The translations under genes were made by a program, and so were the position numbers. Below, piece after piece: positions 25,621 to 36,749 of a stretch of 64,000 bases of DNA. The notes below the pieces were generated by a model that did no database searches, was not told where the DNA came from, and was given only the letters and a program-made list of their open reading frames with translations. The first letter of the stretch is position 1. Every line of letters starts with the position of its first letter. The DNA lies in NCBI GenBank assembly GCA_015680685.1, contig MNCI01010784.1, positions 9,045 to 73,044 on the forward strand, read 5' to 3'. Source of the DNA: Gnetum montanum (lineage: Eukaryota > Streptophyta > Gnetopsida > Gnetales > Gnetaceae).

Positions 25621-26212
25621 AATTTCCTGTGAAGGTGGCCCTCCTTAATCCAGTCAGTGACAACATGTGTTAACATAACCATGTGCATTGAGCTTTGTTT
25701 TTGGTTTGAAGGAAGCTCTGAACCCTTATTTGATGGAGAAACATTCAGAGGCTCAACTATTTGTGGTTGTCAGAGCTTGGTTGGACTGTTGGTTTTGAAG
25801 AAAGGTCTTCTCTTTATGCAGTTGTTAGAACTAGTAGCGGGTTGAAGGTTTATAGCTCTCATAGCATTGCATTGCTGTAATTGAGTGGGAAGTTCCCCTT
25901 GCATTTCTAGAGTGGGTGGTAATGGAGCTATCAGTGTGAGAGTTGCGAATGGGTTTGGAGGATGGTATGTCTGTGGGTTGTCTCTCCCAGGAGAAGGAGT
26001 CCTATAATACTCCTGAGCTTGTTAGTAATGTTGTGGTGTCATGTGACCAAGAGAGTCACGTGGAGAGATTCGCTACTGCATGTAATAGCCATATGGATTC
26101 GGTTGTCGATAAGGGCATTGTTGCCTTGGTGGTGGCATCCCCCATGACTGTGGGTATTTCCACTGCTGGTGTTGCTCAATAGGTTGTGGCGAAGTTCCAC
26201 TTGGATAATATG

Positions 26213-28255
26213 TTAAAGGTTGGTGGAACTACCTTGGATTACCTTGGGGATAAGGTAACCATCAGGTGCTTGTCGTTTGTTAAGTTGTGGGTTAAGTGCA
26301 TACACCCCAGACTCTTGCAGATGTGAGATTACCAGGCAACATCCCTTAGGATGATCGTATTGGCATATCTGACATCTACCATCATTGTCTGTATCAAAAT
26401 CCACAACCTCTTCAGTGATGGTCATTTTACCCTTACCTTTGTTATGTGCATGGTCTATGTCCCTCTTTTTCTTTTTGTCATAGTCACTACCTCGCTCATT
26501 AGACTCTACAATTTTAAGAACCATTTCAAATCTACTATCCGATGAGTCTCACATTTTTTCTACCTTTGTTGACACTTCTGTTATTAATTTTTAGAGAAAC
26601 AAGGTTTTCCTATTTACCATCTCTTCGAATGGTGACTCTTCCTCCTCATCACAAAATCTCACTCCCCTTTTTTGGAGGGAAGGATCATGGTTGTACTCTT
26701 CTGCACTTTCTCTCTTACATAGCTCCCCTTCTTCCTTGGCTACTTACTCCAACAATCTATGAACCTGATGGAACCTAAGCTCTGATAATCTCCCTTGGGC
26801 ATACATTCCAAGGGTTCTCCTAGTTTCATGCCTAAGTCCATCTATGAGATGGCATAGTTGATCCTGTTGTGCATAACCATGGCCCAGGCAACAATGTAAC
26901 AGTGCATAATAAAGACCCATGGAAACATCCAAGGGTTTTTGATTTTCTTGATTCCATCCTTGGACTTGCGTTCGCAGGTTGGACACCCAGGAGTATGTTT
27001 GATACTTGTCATTAAATAGTTCCAGCATCGTACTCCACCTTCGAATGAATTTCGGTTCTAAGGACTAGTACCAGCTTTCTGCTTCTTTTACTAGTGTCCT
27101 TGGGAACAACTTTAGTTTTTTCCATTCATTCTCGATGTTCTACAAGGCACATGCATCATGAAATGCTTATAAGTGGTTCTGAGGATTAGCATTGTATCCC
27201 CCCTCAAATCGTGAGATGTTATTCATATCTAACCTCTTGATCCTGCTATCTTTTTGGTGCTTGTAGGAATTCTTACGGCCTCCATGATATCTAACATGCT
27301 TTGGGTTGTAAGTAGGGGTTCTTCATGGTCATTTTTTTCATATCTTCTATGATGTCTATGCAATTCCCTACTCTCCCTTCTTCTATGCTGCGATTCTCTA
27401 GAGTGCCCTTGTCCTTGTTCTCGACTCTTTCATTGAGATTTCTCACTCTATTTACCCTTATCCTCATGGTTAGCTTCCTTATGACTGTATCTTGATACTG
27501 AAGGAGAGAATGAATGTGATGATGAAGGTGAAGAAGAAGGAGAACCATCTCCATGATGATGTTTCCTACCTTCTCTTCAGTTGTCTTGACCTCTTATCCT
27601 GTGTTTGTGTTCCCTAGTTGAACACTTGGTGTTCATGGGGATCAAAACTAGGGTTCTGAACTGTGGAGTGAAGGTTTTGATACACCACCTCCTAACCATC
27701 ATTAGGAGTGGGAACATCATTTGTTGGGAAACCTATTAAAAATGGTTCACTGTCTCCAATTTCTCTTAAAATGTGCAGGACATTATGCGACCATTTACCC
27801 TTCAAAGATGTGTGATATCTCTCTTGTTGCAAGTCCCTTTGATGTTACACTTCTATGGGATGGTAGTCCCTTTTGTCATGGTTGCATGCAACATACTTAG
27901 TGTACAATTGTGACATGTCTATTCGTGCAAGAGCACGAAGGAGCATGTTGGGGACTTCTCGGTTTGGAGGCAACACTATGTTACCCTCCAAGTCTCTCCA
28001 ACACAATTGTTCATCTTGATGGAGAATAAAGGTAAAGTTGGGTAGATATTCATCGTGATGAATATATACCACATGGAATTGTTGAGCAACTGGCAGATCT
28101 TGGTTACGTGTGTTGTGCCGTCGACTATCTCTTGTATTGGTCCTAGAAGATGAAGTGCTTTTGTGTGAAGAAGAAGATATTTTTGTCTTGTTCGGTGTGC
28201 TATTTACCGTTGTCTTATTTTTCCTTTGATCAACCCTAAGGGTTTGTTCTAGCAT
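26213..28255 (-). pseudogene. Ath-3 gag
   Basis: Best-preserved gag of the family. From the N-terminus: 27845-28255, a basic Ser/Thr-rich start followed by VVYIHHDEYLPNFTFILHQD; 27291-27554, an Arg/Ser-rich linker; about 26744-27250, the capsid-like domain (YYALLHCCLGHGYAQQDQLCHLIDGL, split by frame breaks upstream); 26213-26524, the knuckle-like CQICQYDHPKGCC (26336-26374). The start Met at 28255 is chosen because it begins the open frame, 72 bases inside the LTR. The frame is broken in several places. Confidence 0.7.
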
Positions 28256-28307
28256 CCCAACAATGTGAATGATCTCCTATGTTCTACGTAGCGCACAAAC
28301 AACTAAG

Positions 28308-28325
28308 TCCTCGGCAACAGCGCCA
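28308..28325 (-). other. Ath-3 primer-binding site
   Basis: The minus strand reads TGGCGCTGTTGCCGAGGA, two substitutions from the tRNA-Asp-complementary site typical of Athila elements. It lies one base inside the 5' LTR. Confidence 0.85.
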
Positions 28326-28326
28326 A

Positions 28327-29138
28327 TGATGAGTGGCAAGGTACCCCTACACTCAACTATACAAATAATAGCATTTCAAGCATAATCCGATTGAACTCCA
28401 AGGACTAAGTTCTTACATTCCCTAATGGAACACTTAAGGTTAATCAATCGTTGTCTTCCCAAACTTACTTACATTATCACGGTTGTATGGTTAAGTAAGC
28501 TTGAGGTATATGATTTTTATATCTTTTATCTTTTTAATATCTTATGCTAATTGGAAAGGGTGAAGAGAACTAAGTGACTAAATTTGATTAACTATTTGCT
28601 AACTAAGTTCTACTTGTCCTAACACTAGTATCCATTCCCACTTGCCACACACACCCTAAACTAGTGTAACACTGCTGGGATTGCCAAATGCTACTCATTA
28701 CTGGGTTACCAAGCATTACACACATGCTCAAAGCGGTCGTACTGAGTGCACTTAACTAGGAGAGCCAAAGGTTAAGAGAGATTAATTATCTAGGAAAGCA
28801 TTTAAACATTTAATAATAATTAATTCCTATTTAGCTTAGTCCACATGCTACAAGGCTTATTAGAAAGTTTGTCTTTATTTCTGTACACAAATGTGTGCTC
28901 ATGTACAATTTTCTTGAATAAAGATCCATTCACTTTAAGACTCCTACTGCGGGCACATGGAAATTATTCTAACTCTAGAATGCTAAAACTGCAAGATTTT
29001 AGCTAAGGGTCTAAATCTAAGTGTCTAAAATAGGGAAAGCCACCTCTTATTTATAGACATTGCAGTGGGCTATGATATCATGTACATGATATCGCAGCAG
29101 TGGACGTAATATCGCATACGCGATATCATGGCTCATTA
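28327..29138 (-). repeat. Ath-3 5' LTR (812 bp)
   Basis: Runs from TGATGAG to CTCATTA. It contains the perfect 20-bp palindrome GATATCATGTACATGATATC (29074-29093), followed by the near-palindrome around 29109-29128. The minus-strand TATA-like box is near 29047-29058. The CTATC target copy follows at 29139. Confidence 0.9.
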
Positions 29139-29143
29139 CTATC

Positions 29144-29815
29144 CTTAAGGATGAACCACCTACCATTATGAAAGCTAGCCAATGAGATGATGTTGGTCAT
29201 TATGAAAAATTGGAGCAATCTAATCACCTCTTTGTCATGTTCATAAAGACCAAGATCTCAACTAGTATGAATGGTTCATTAGAATAGTATGCCAATGTGC
29301 GAGCTTTGATAAAGGCAACTGATGAATAATTTGAGTTATTAAACAAAGATTTGGCTAGCATCTTAATAATGAAAATTTCGTCCATGAAGCTTATTGGAAT
29401 TCATGGTGTGCATGAGCACAGCATGCAAATGAGGGATATAGTAGCTTAGCTAAAAGCACTAAAGGTTGAGATGTCAAAGTCTTTCCTTGTGCACTACATC
29501 TTGAACATGCTTCTACAACAGTATAGACCCTTTAAGATTTCTTATAACACACATAGGGAAAAATAGTTAATCAATGAACTAATGACCGTGTGTGTACAAG
29601 AAGGGGGTAGACTTGCTATGGAAGTGGAAGAGAGTGTGCATTTGGCTACACAAGGAAAGAATAAGACATAAGTAAAAATAAGGGAAAGGGTAAACTGCTT
29701 GTAAAAGCTGATATTAAGAAGGAATCTAGATGCTTCTTCTATAAGAAGAAAGGACATGTAAAGAAGAAATATCCTAAATATCAAAAATGGCTTGAGAAAA
29801 AAGGTACTCAATTCT
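29144..29815 (+). pseudogene. Cop-1 gag, C-terminal part
   Basis: Continues the copia Gag after the Ath-3 insertion (LKDEPPT start; later SFLVHYILNMLLQQYRPFKI and LINELMTVCVQEGGRL). The nucleocapsid knuckle at about 29731-29790 reads CFFYKKKGHVKKKYP. In the CX2CX4HX4C pattern, the second and the last Cys are both Tyr here. Stops such as that before LINELM interrupt it. Confidence 0.75.
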
Positions 29816-29829
29816 CACTTATTTTTTTT

Positions 29830-30447
29830 TTGAATCTAATATGGTTGATGTTGGCCATAACACATGGTGAATTACCTTGGTTCTACAATCCATGTTCGTT
29901 ACAAGGGGTACAAAACCTAAGGAAGCTAATGAGAAGTGAGTTATGCATCTATTCAGGGAATAAGATGTGCTCACATGTGGAGGTAGCTGGAACTTGCAAA
30001 TTAGTTTTAAGTAGTGTTTTCATTTTAGAGTTGGAAAAGTTATTTTATATTCCAAGTTTTTTGAGGAATTTAATTTCTATTCCAAGGCTTGTAGCATTGG
30101 TATTTTCTTTTAATTTTTCAAACACTATATTCAATTTATATTATAAACTTGAACTTATTGGAAATAGTACATTGAGAGATGGTCTTTTCAAAATTAGTTT
30201 ACAAACTAAAACTTCTTATACTTCTATGCATGTTCATGATAGTGTTGACATTAAGAGATGTGTTATGAATGAAGAATCCTCTATGTTGTGGTATCATAGA
30301 TTAGGATATATCTCTATTAAGGGAATAAAGAGATTGGTAAATGATGGAGTACTTAGTACTATAGATTTTACTAAATTTGACACTTGTGTAGACTACATAA
30401 AGGGAAAGCAAACCAATTGTCAAAGAAAGGAGCCAGGAGAAGTTTAG
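29830..30447 (+). pseudogene. Cop-1 protease tail and pre-integrase region
   Basis: An open frame of 205 codons. The first half follows the copia protease (SLQGVQNLRKL, then LFYIPSFLRNLISIPRL); the catalytic Asp-Ser-Gly is not readable, the equivalent place giving FYNPCS. The second half is the GAG_pre-integrase domain (LWYHRLGYISIKGIKRLV, ending CVDYIKGKQT with one Cys of the zinc motif replaced by Tyr). The apparent Met start is incidental; the real polyprotein starts in gag. Confidence 0.75.
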
Positions 30448-31440
30448 ACATATTAGAGATCATACATACAGATATGGATGCATATGGTCAAAATTATTTC
30501 ATTACTTTTATTGATGATTACTCATGATATATGTATTTCTACCTACTTCATAACAACAACAAAGCTTTAGATGTCTTTAAGGTGTTTAAGGATGAAGTAG
30601 AGAAATATTGCAATAAGAAAATAAAGATATTAAGGTCCAATAGAGGTCATGAATACTATGGTAGACACACTGATGATGGACAAGCTCTTGGTTCATTTGC
30701 AAATTTTCTTCAAGAGCATGGGATTGTTACTTAGTATACTATGCCTGGTTCTCTAGACTAGAATGGTGTGGCAAAGAGAAGAAACTAAACATTGTTGGAC
30801 ATGGTGCAGAGTATGCTTAGTAGCTCCAAGCTTCCTAACTCCTTGTGGATTGAAGATCTCAAGATAGCTATGTATATATTAAACCAAGTTCGAACCAAAG
30901 CTATCTCAAAGATACCATTTGAATTATGGAAAGGTTGAAAATTGATTTTGTGACATATACATGTTTGGCAATGCCTATCTAAAGTAAGAGTCTATAATCC
31001 ACAAGAAAAGAAGCTAGATCCAAGGACCAAAAGTGGGTATTTCATTGGATATGCTGAATGATCTAAGGTATACAAATTTTATTATTCATCACATACTACT
31101 AGGTTTGTGGAATCAATGAATGCTAAATTTTTTTAGAATGACTTGATTAGTAGGAGCAGTCAACCCTAAAACATTATTCTTGAGAAAGATCAGGTAGACA
31201 CTCAATCCTCTACTTCAAGTAATAGACCGATTGTTGTACACAACATGCATAGAGCAAAAATGTGTAATGAAAAAAAACCATTCATCGAAGTTCCCACATA
31301 CTGCTATTCAAGAAGTAGTAGGTCTAGCTAAACAATAGATTCCAAAACCTATTAAATAGACTATTAATCAACATGATCCTCAAAAGAATGATGAACCAAC
31401 ATTAAGGAGATCTACTAGAGTAAGGAAATTAGTGATTCCT
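30448..31440 (+). pseudogene. Cop-1 integrase
   Basis: Integrase core in one mostly continuous but stop-ridden frame. First Asp region: HTDMDAYGQNYFITFIDDYS (about 30466-30525). Second catalytic position: ILRSNRGHEYYG (about 30630-30660), where Asp is Asn. Glu region: NGVAKRRN (about 30762-30790), where the Glu is Lys. The conserved C-terminal segment KSGYFIGYAE follows. With two catalytic residues changed, integrase is dead. Confidence 0.75.
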
Positions 31441-33066
31441 AGTGACTATATAGTGTATCTATAGAAGTATAACTACAACAGAGAAGCCAAAAATGATCTC
31501 AAAACATTTTCATGAGCAATGAGTTGTAAGGAATTTGACTTGTGTTATCAAGCCATGAAAGATGAGATGAACTTTATGTCATCTAATGGAGTCTAGGATC
31601 TTGTCAAGTTTCCTAATGGTGTTAAAGCCATCAAATGCAAATGGGTCTCCAAGACAAAGACAAACTCATTATGCCACATTGAAAGATATAAGGTAAGACT
31701 TGTTACTAATGGGTTCACTCAAAGAGATAGAATAAGTTACATGAAGACCATTTCTCCTATATCTAAGAAGGACTCCCTTCATGTGATTATGACATTGGTT
31801 GTCCATTTTGATTTTGAATTACAATAGATGGATGTGAAAATGACATTCCTCAATGATGATCTAGAGGAAAAGGTTTATATGAAACAACCTGAAGGATTTT
31901 CCTCTAATGGTGGTGAGCAATTGGTATGCAAGTTTAAGAAATCCATATAAGGATTGATACAGGCCTCCTGTCAATGGTATTTAAAATTCCATGATGTCAT
32001 CAATTCATTTGGATTTCAAGAGAACATCATGGATCAATGTATATACTAGAAGGTCAATGGGAGAAAATTTTGTTTCCTTGTCCTATGTGTGGATGATATT
32101 CTTTTTGCGACCAATGATAATGGATTTATATATGAGGTGAAATAATTTCCCTCTAAGAACTTCAACATGAAGGATATGGGTGAGGCATCTTATATCATTA
32201 GCATTAAGATCCATAAGGATAGATTTAGATGTATTTTGGGATTTTCATAGAAAACCTATATCAATAATGTTTTAAAGAGGTTTTGGATAAAAGATTGTTC
32301 ATTGAGTATAGCACCCATTGTAAAGGATGACAAGTTCAATTCGAACCAGTGCCATAGGAAGGATTTAGAGAAAAGGTAGATGAGCAACATTCCATATGCT
32401 TCAATTGTTGGAAGCCTAATATATGCTTAGGTCTACACAAGACCTAACATTACATTTTCTGTCAGAATGTTGGGGAAATATCATAGTAATTCTAGCATTA
32501 ACCACTAGAGGGTTACAAATAAGATGATGAGATACCTTCAAGGTACAAAAGATTACATGCTTATGTATAGACAATTTAACAATCTATAGGTGATTAGCTA
32601 CACCAATTCAAACTTGGCTAGTTATGTTGATTCAAGAAAATTAACATCTAGTTATATTTTTATGTTGTTTGGAGGAGCTATATCTTGGAGGAGTGGAAAG
32701 AAAACCTTGGTTGCTACTTCCACAATGGAGGCAGAGTTTGTTTCTTGTTTTGAGGCCATTACACATGGTGTATGGTGAAAGAGTTTCAAGTTAGGTCTTA
32801 GAATTGTAAATTTTGTATCTACGCCTTTAAGAATATGTTATGAAAATTTAGCTGCTATCTTTATGACTAAGAATAATAAGAGTGGTAGTCAAAGTGAACA
32901 CATCAACATAAAGTACTTAGCCATAAGGGAATATATTAAGGAAAAGAAAGTGATCATTGAGCATCTAAGCACTAAATTGATGATAGCTAGTCCTTTGACA
33001 AAAGGAATGCCACTGAAGTCATTTAAGGATCATGTAGCTTAGATGGGACTTGGTGCCATAATGTAA
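31440..33066 (+). pseudogene. Cop-1 reverse transcriptase and RNase H
   Basis: RT starts around IKCKWVSKTKTN (31630) and runs through MDVKMTFLNDDLEE (around 31828), PEGF, and LCVDDILFATND (around 32080), which retains the catalytic Asp-Asp. RNase H follows: SYTNSNLASYVDSRK (32596), GAISWRSGKKTLVATSTMEAEF, and SEHINIKYLAIREYI. The frame ends at the TAA 33064-33066. At least ten in-frame stops are present, many TAG or TGA. Domain order confirms Ty1/copia. Confidence 0.85.
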
Positions 33067-33352
33067 TTTGCTTGTACATATAATTTTACATCTTTAATAA
33101 AACTATTATTCAGTTGTGATTTTTTCTCATTTAAAGTTTGCACACTATTAGAGAAAATTTACATATGGCAGGACCTAGAATAAACATTGAGTTTACTTAT
33201 AAAGTTTAACTACCATATAAGAAATTAAGTTTGAGAAATAATACATTGTAATACATAAAAGATAATACTCACATTCAAATGAACTATTGCCATGATTCAT
33301 GTATTTATTTCTTGAAAGTTGGGTTTGATGGGTATTAGGTTAAATATGAAGA

Positions 33353-33365
33353 CCAAGTGGGAGAA
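33353..33365 (+). other. Cop-1 polypurine tract
   Basis: CCAAGTGGGAGAA directly precedes the 3' LTR start TGTAACC at 33366. This is the usual plant copia arrangement for plus-strand priming. Confidence 0.8.
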
Positions 33366-33852
33366 TGTAACCATTTACACGTTATGGAAAACTAATAGTT
33401 TCAGTGTAACCATTTACACATTATGGAAAGTTACAATGGAACTATTTACATGTTATGAAAAAAAAATGGTTTTAAATTTGAAATCAACTAAATTTATTGT
33501 AATAGCTTTTACAAGAATGGTCTGATATTTTCCATTTAAACCAGAAGTTAATCCTTCGTAACTAATTTTCTAGCCTATAAAATTTTCTTGATAAGAGAAC
33601 TCGGTACTAGAATATATCAAACTCACAACATTGTTATAGTTTTTCGTCCCTATGGCAAACACTTAAAGTCTCCATACACCATTGTTGTTGAGCATTACTG
33701 TGATATAAGAATCCAAAACATGTTCACGTAGCCCAAACAAGAGCATCAATGAGTGGAGGTTAGTTTTCAGTTTATTTTCACATTTTGGTGATTTTTTGCA
33801 ATTTGATTAGATGCACATTTTGATCAATGTTTTACAACAAAATTTTTTATAA
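33366..33852 (+). repeat. Cop-1 3' LTR
   Basis: Begins TGTAACC (33366) and is similar to 20023-20470. The first 85 bases hold three imperfect copies of a CCATTTACACGTTATGG-type unit. The end at 33852 is set by alignment with the 5' LTR and is uncertain by a few bases, because its terminal CA is degraded. Confidence 0.75.
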
Positions 33853-34536
33853 GTCATTAATAAATAAGTAATTTTAAAATTTAGTAGCATTAAATGCAAG
33901 TAGGATATGATGCAAACTATAGTATGCTGAAAATTAAAATGCTTTTTTAACCTGAAATCACATTGTATGAGTAATTGGGACCATTTAAGATATTCCTATT
34001 TCAACTATTAAAGAATTTAGTAGTCCAAAATGAAAAATAAATAATAATAATAATAATAATAAAGAAAATACATCTAATTGGCAAACTGTAAGAAAACAGA
34101 TTTTGAAAATGCTAGCAGCAAAACTAATTGGAGATTAAATGGCTAATGAAGTAAATCCCAAGAGATTAAAGTGACAATGGAGTAAAGCATAAATGCTACA
34201 TGGATAATCTGAAAGAGTTGCTGAAATATTACAAAGCTACAAATAGAAAAACTTTTGATGGAATAAAATATTGATTATCTGAAAAGGGTAATTGAGACAC
34301 TTAGCTTTGTAAAGAGCTTCTAATGCTTTCATTCAAATTGACAGCTTCTTGCATGAGCTTGCATGCCAGTAGTCTTTCAGCAACTCTCTATATTTAGCCC
34401 TCTATTCCTCCAACAATTATTGGTCTACCACCTAGGAAAAATGAGCTACATTCAAGGGAATAAAAGGTTCTAACTCGTCAAGAAAATCAAGGAACACAAG
34501 ATAGAAATTAGACAGAGAATGAAAATTAAAATTAGA
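33853..34536. other. AT-rich DNA with an (AAT)n run
   Basis: No gene recognised. A microsatellite of AAT/ATA units lies at about 34038-34064. The stretch 34320-34430 is more balanced in composition but gives no defensible frame. Confidence 0.5.
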
Positions 34537-34640
34537 TGAACTCCTTGCTAGGATCTTCTTCCAGGAACTTTGTCACATCATAAACCTTGCCATGGATGAC
34601 AACTGGCAATCATTCTTGGTTTTGGGATTGGAAACGTCAA
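34537..34640 (-). pseudogene. Cytochrome b5-like domain fragment
   Basis: The minus strand from about 34610 to 34537 encodes VIHGKVYDVTKFLEEDPSKEFI followed by a stop; upstream SNPKTKNDC is in another frame. The segment 'DC..VIHGKVYDVTKFLE' is the hallmark of the cytochrome b5 heme-binding fold. The axial His of HPGG is replaced (EEDPS), and a frameshift separates the halves. It is most likely an exon fragment or pseudogene of a plant cytochrome b5-like protein. Confidence 0.5.
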
Positions 34641-34839
34641 TGACTCTGCAACCCAATCTTCGCAATCCAACGGACACTCATATATCTTAAGAGTGAAATA
34701 AATTGCAATTTGGCTGAATAATTAACATGGTCGGCATTTTTGGAAACACAAACATTAAAATGATATATCTAATATCTAAAATATGAATACTAATAACAAA
34801 ATGTTGATAAATATTTTAGTATTTAAGATGTTTGTTATA

Positions 34840-34921
34840 TTTATTTTTTAAAGTTTGTTTAAAGTAACTTTAGTAATAGGTTAAGTTGTTATATCTATTT
34901 TAGGTTTTTTCTTGTAATAGG
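34840..34921 (+). repeat. Left part of host tandem-repeat unit holding the Tat-1 target
   Basis: AAAGTTTGTTTAAAGTAACT...TAGTAATAGGTTA...TTTTAGGTTTTTTCTTGTAATAGG. The unit continues across Tat-1 at 53183, and similar units follow at about 53249 and 53319. The last five bases (34917-34921, ATAGG) are the left target-site copy. Confidence 0.7.
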
Positions 34922-36662
34922 TGAAACACCCTAAAAGAAAATGTGGGGTCATCCTGGCTCCACTAGGCTCTTGTAGTCCACACAAGCATCACGACAGTCC
35001 ATTGAGGAAAGAACGTTCTAAGTCCAAGATGGCCAGTTCGTCAAATTTTCTACTTTAGGCACGGGCGAGTTCAGTACCAACTCGTCCACCTACCAAAGTA
35101 GTCTGAACAGTCGGCAACCTGCTCAAAAACAGTGTCCAGAATTAGCGAGAATAGCCTAGATTTATGGGAAAAGCAGTTCAGCAAATTTGCTAAGTCACAA
35201 GGCCTGCTACCCTACAATGTGTAGCATGGCAAGCCCCAGAAAACAATGGTGGAACAAGATGTTACGCTACGCGATCACATATAGCGTAGCATAGCAAAAA
35301 CATCAACTCCCTCACCCAATATCGAGCCCTGTAGTGGTGTCTCTTTTCGCTAGGAAGCGGTGAACCATGTTTGCTGCTACGCTACGCTGAGCTACATGGC
35401 GCAACAAGGCATAACAATCCTGCAAAAAGGGATGGAAGGCGATTCGGAGGGCAAAATCAGCAAAGTCCACAAAACTTATGGTAGAATAGGTTAAAAATCA
35501 ACAAAACTATCGCAGTCGCTACGTTACGCTATGTAGCGTAGCATCATGTAGCAAGTATCTGACATACGGCAAGACACATGGCAAGGTGCCATGCCACGAT
35601 AAGCAAGCCACGTCACAAGACAGTGTGACGGGTAGGTGGAAATGCAATATCAATGCACTCCACCTCAATCGAGCTATTGGCACACGCCTCTAGGAGCTGG
35701 CGGCATGATCACGATGTAGTAGGATCACAGTTATTGCTTGCATCGCAACATTCTGGCAATCCCAATGGTTAAATATGGCTCAAGTAGCACCAGCAAGGAA
35801 GCGGAGGTCTACGACACATAATATTCAAACGGTCACCTTTTCCTACCTTTCGCCCTATAAATAGACCGTCAAATAGCACACAAAAAAAATCCCAAGCCGG
35901 CCCACAAAAGAAACAAAAAAAGAAAAAATACCTACGATCTTACATGAAGGAAAAGAAAAGGGGAGGCCAGGAATCTATAAAAGGAACCTCTCTTGGCCGA
36001 TGAAAATCCCGGGGCCTCATCCTACCACCTTGGCAGGATCTCGCCCATATTGTATATACGTGATGTCTATGCCCAAGTGCACAGCTCTTTTTCTTGTTTC
36101 TCGGCGTGCTTTGGTCACTCTTGGGACTTTCTACACCTTGTCATGTTGTGCAGCCGACTGTGCCACTCCCTGACCGAAAAGATTTATAGCTCCGAAGCAG
36201 TGCATGTTCCTAACTGTATCTTATATTACTTCTTATTTACTATCTGGCTTCCTTGTATTATTTTCTATTTTTTTGTTTACTTTCAAGCATTGTCTCATAT
36301 CATTGTTGTGCTTACGTTAATTTACTATTTCTCATTATCATTGCATTTTTAGTCCCTTTCTTTTCCCGCTACAAGCACCATCCCACAACTCGTACAATTG
36401 ATAGCACCATCCCGCAACTCGTACAATTTATAGCACCATCCCGTAACTCGTACAGTTTATAGCACCATCCCACAACTCATAAATTTTATAGTGCAAAAGG
36501 CTATATTGACGCTGACGTAAGTCCCTATCTGATCAACTAGACCATTTAGGGCACCCCGTGTTTACATACATCCAGCATCGTCCTCCCGTGGGCACGGGGT
36601 TGGAACTATTATGTCCACTGACCTTGGCGTTATTCCAGCCACCGATGTTTTCGGTCGCTACA
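34922..36662 (+). repeat. Tat-1 5' LTR (1741 bp)
   Basis: TGAAACAC...GCTACA. It contains a clear TATA box TATAAATAG (35856-35864), many copies of a GCTACGCTA motif in both orientations (about 35263-35555), and four 29-30 bp minisatellite units (36373-36489). It is 61 bp longer than the 3' LTR, largely through extra minisatellite units. Confidence 0.92.
35856..35864 (+). promoter_or_regulatory. Tat-1 LTR TATA box
   Basis: TATAAATAG in the setting CGCCCTATAAATAGACC. The same box is conserved at 52426-52434 of the 3' LTR. Transcription would be expected to start about 30 bases downstream, before the oligo-A-rich stretch at 35880. Confidence 0.75.
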
Positions 36663-36668
36663 GTTTTC

Positions 36669-36686
36669 TGGCGCTAGAAGGAGGGT
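36669..36686 (+). other. Tat-1 primer-binding site
   Basis: TGGCGCTAGAAGGAGGGT begins 7 bases inside the 5' LTR end. The TGG start and position fit a tRNA 3'-end complement. I do not assign the tRNA. Confidence 0.65.
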
Positions 36687-36749
36687 CTTTTGGTGCCTTT
36701 TCCATGTGTCACAGTAGTTCTCTAAGCCTTCTACACCTTGATACACATG

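Larger units (their letters stand above)
22018..29138 (-). mobile_element. Ath-3: deleted Athila-like element with perfect TSD (7121 bp)
   Basis: Complete minus-strand element between LTRs 22018-22809 and 28327-29138, flanked by the direct repeat CTATC (22013-22017 and 29139-29143). The interior is only 5.5 kb. It has gag and protease on the 5' side and a 3' untranslated region homologous to 7.7-9.3 kb of Ath-2, but lacks RT, RNase H, integrase and the 3' ORF. It is therefore non-autonomous, most simply a deletion derivative that needed enzymes from a relative. By eye the LTRs differ at about 39 of the first 350 aligned positions. Confidence 0.9.
20023..33852 (+). mobile_element. Cop-1: Ty1/copia element interrupted by Ath-3
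   Basis: Plus-strand copia element with 5' LTR 20023-20470, an initiator-Met primer site, gag-pol in the copia order (gag, protease, integrase, RT, RNase H), a polypurine tract, and 3' LTR 33366-33852. Ath-3 splits gag at 22013-29143. Removing one CTATC copy rejoins the gag frame (Asp-Tyr-Ala-Ile before, Lys-Asp-Glu-Pro after). Numerous stops occur. The flanks (ACTAG at left, GTCAT at right) do not form a clear target duplication. Confidence 0.85.
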
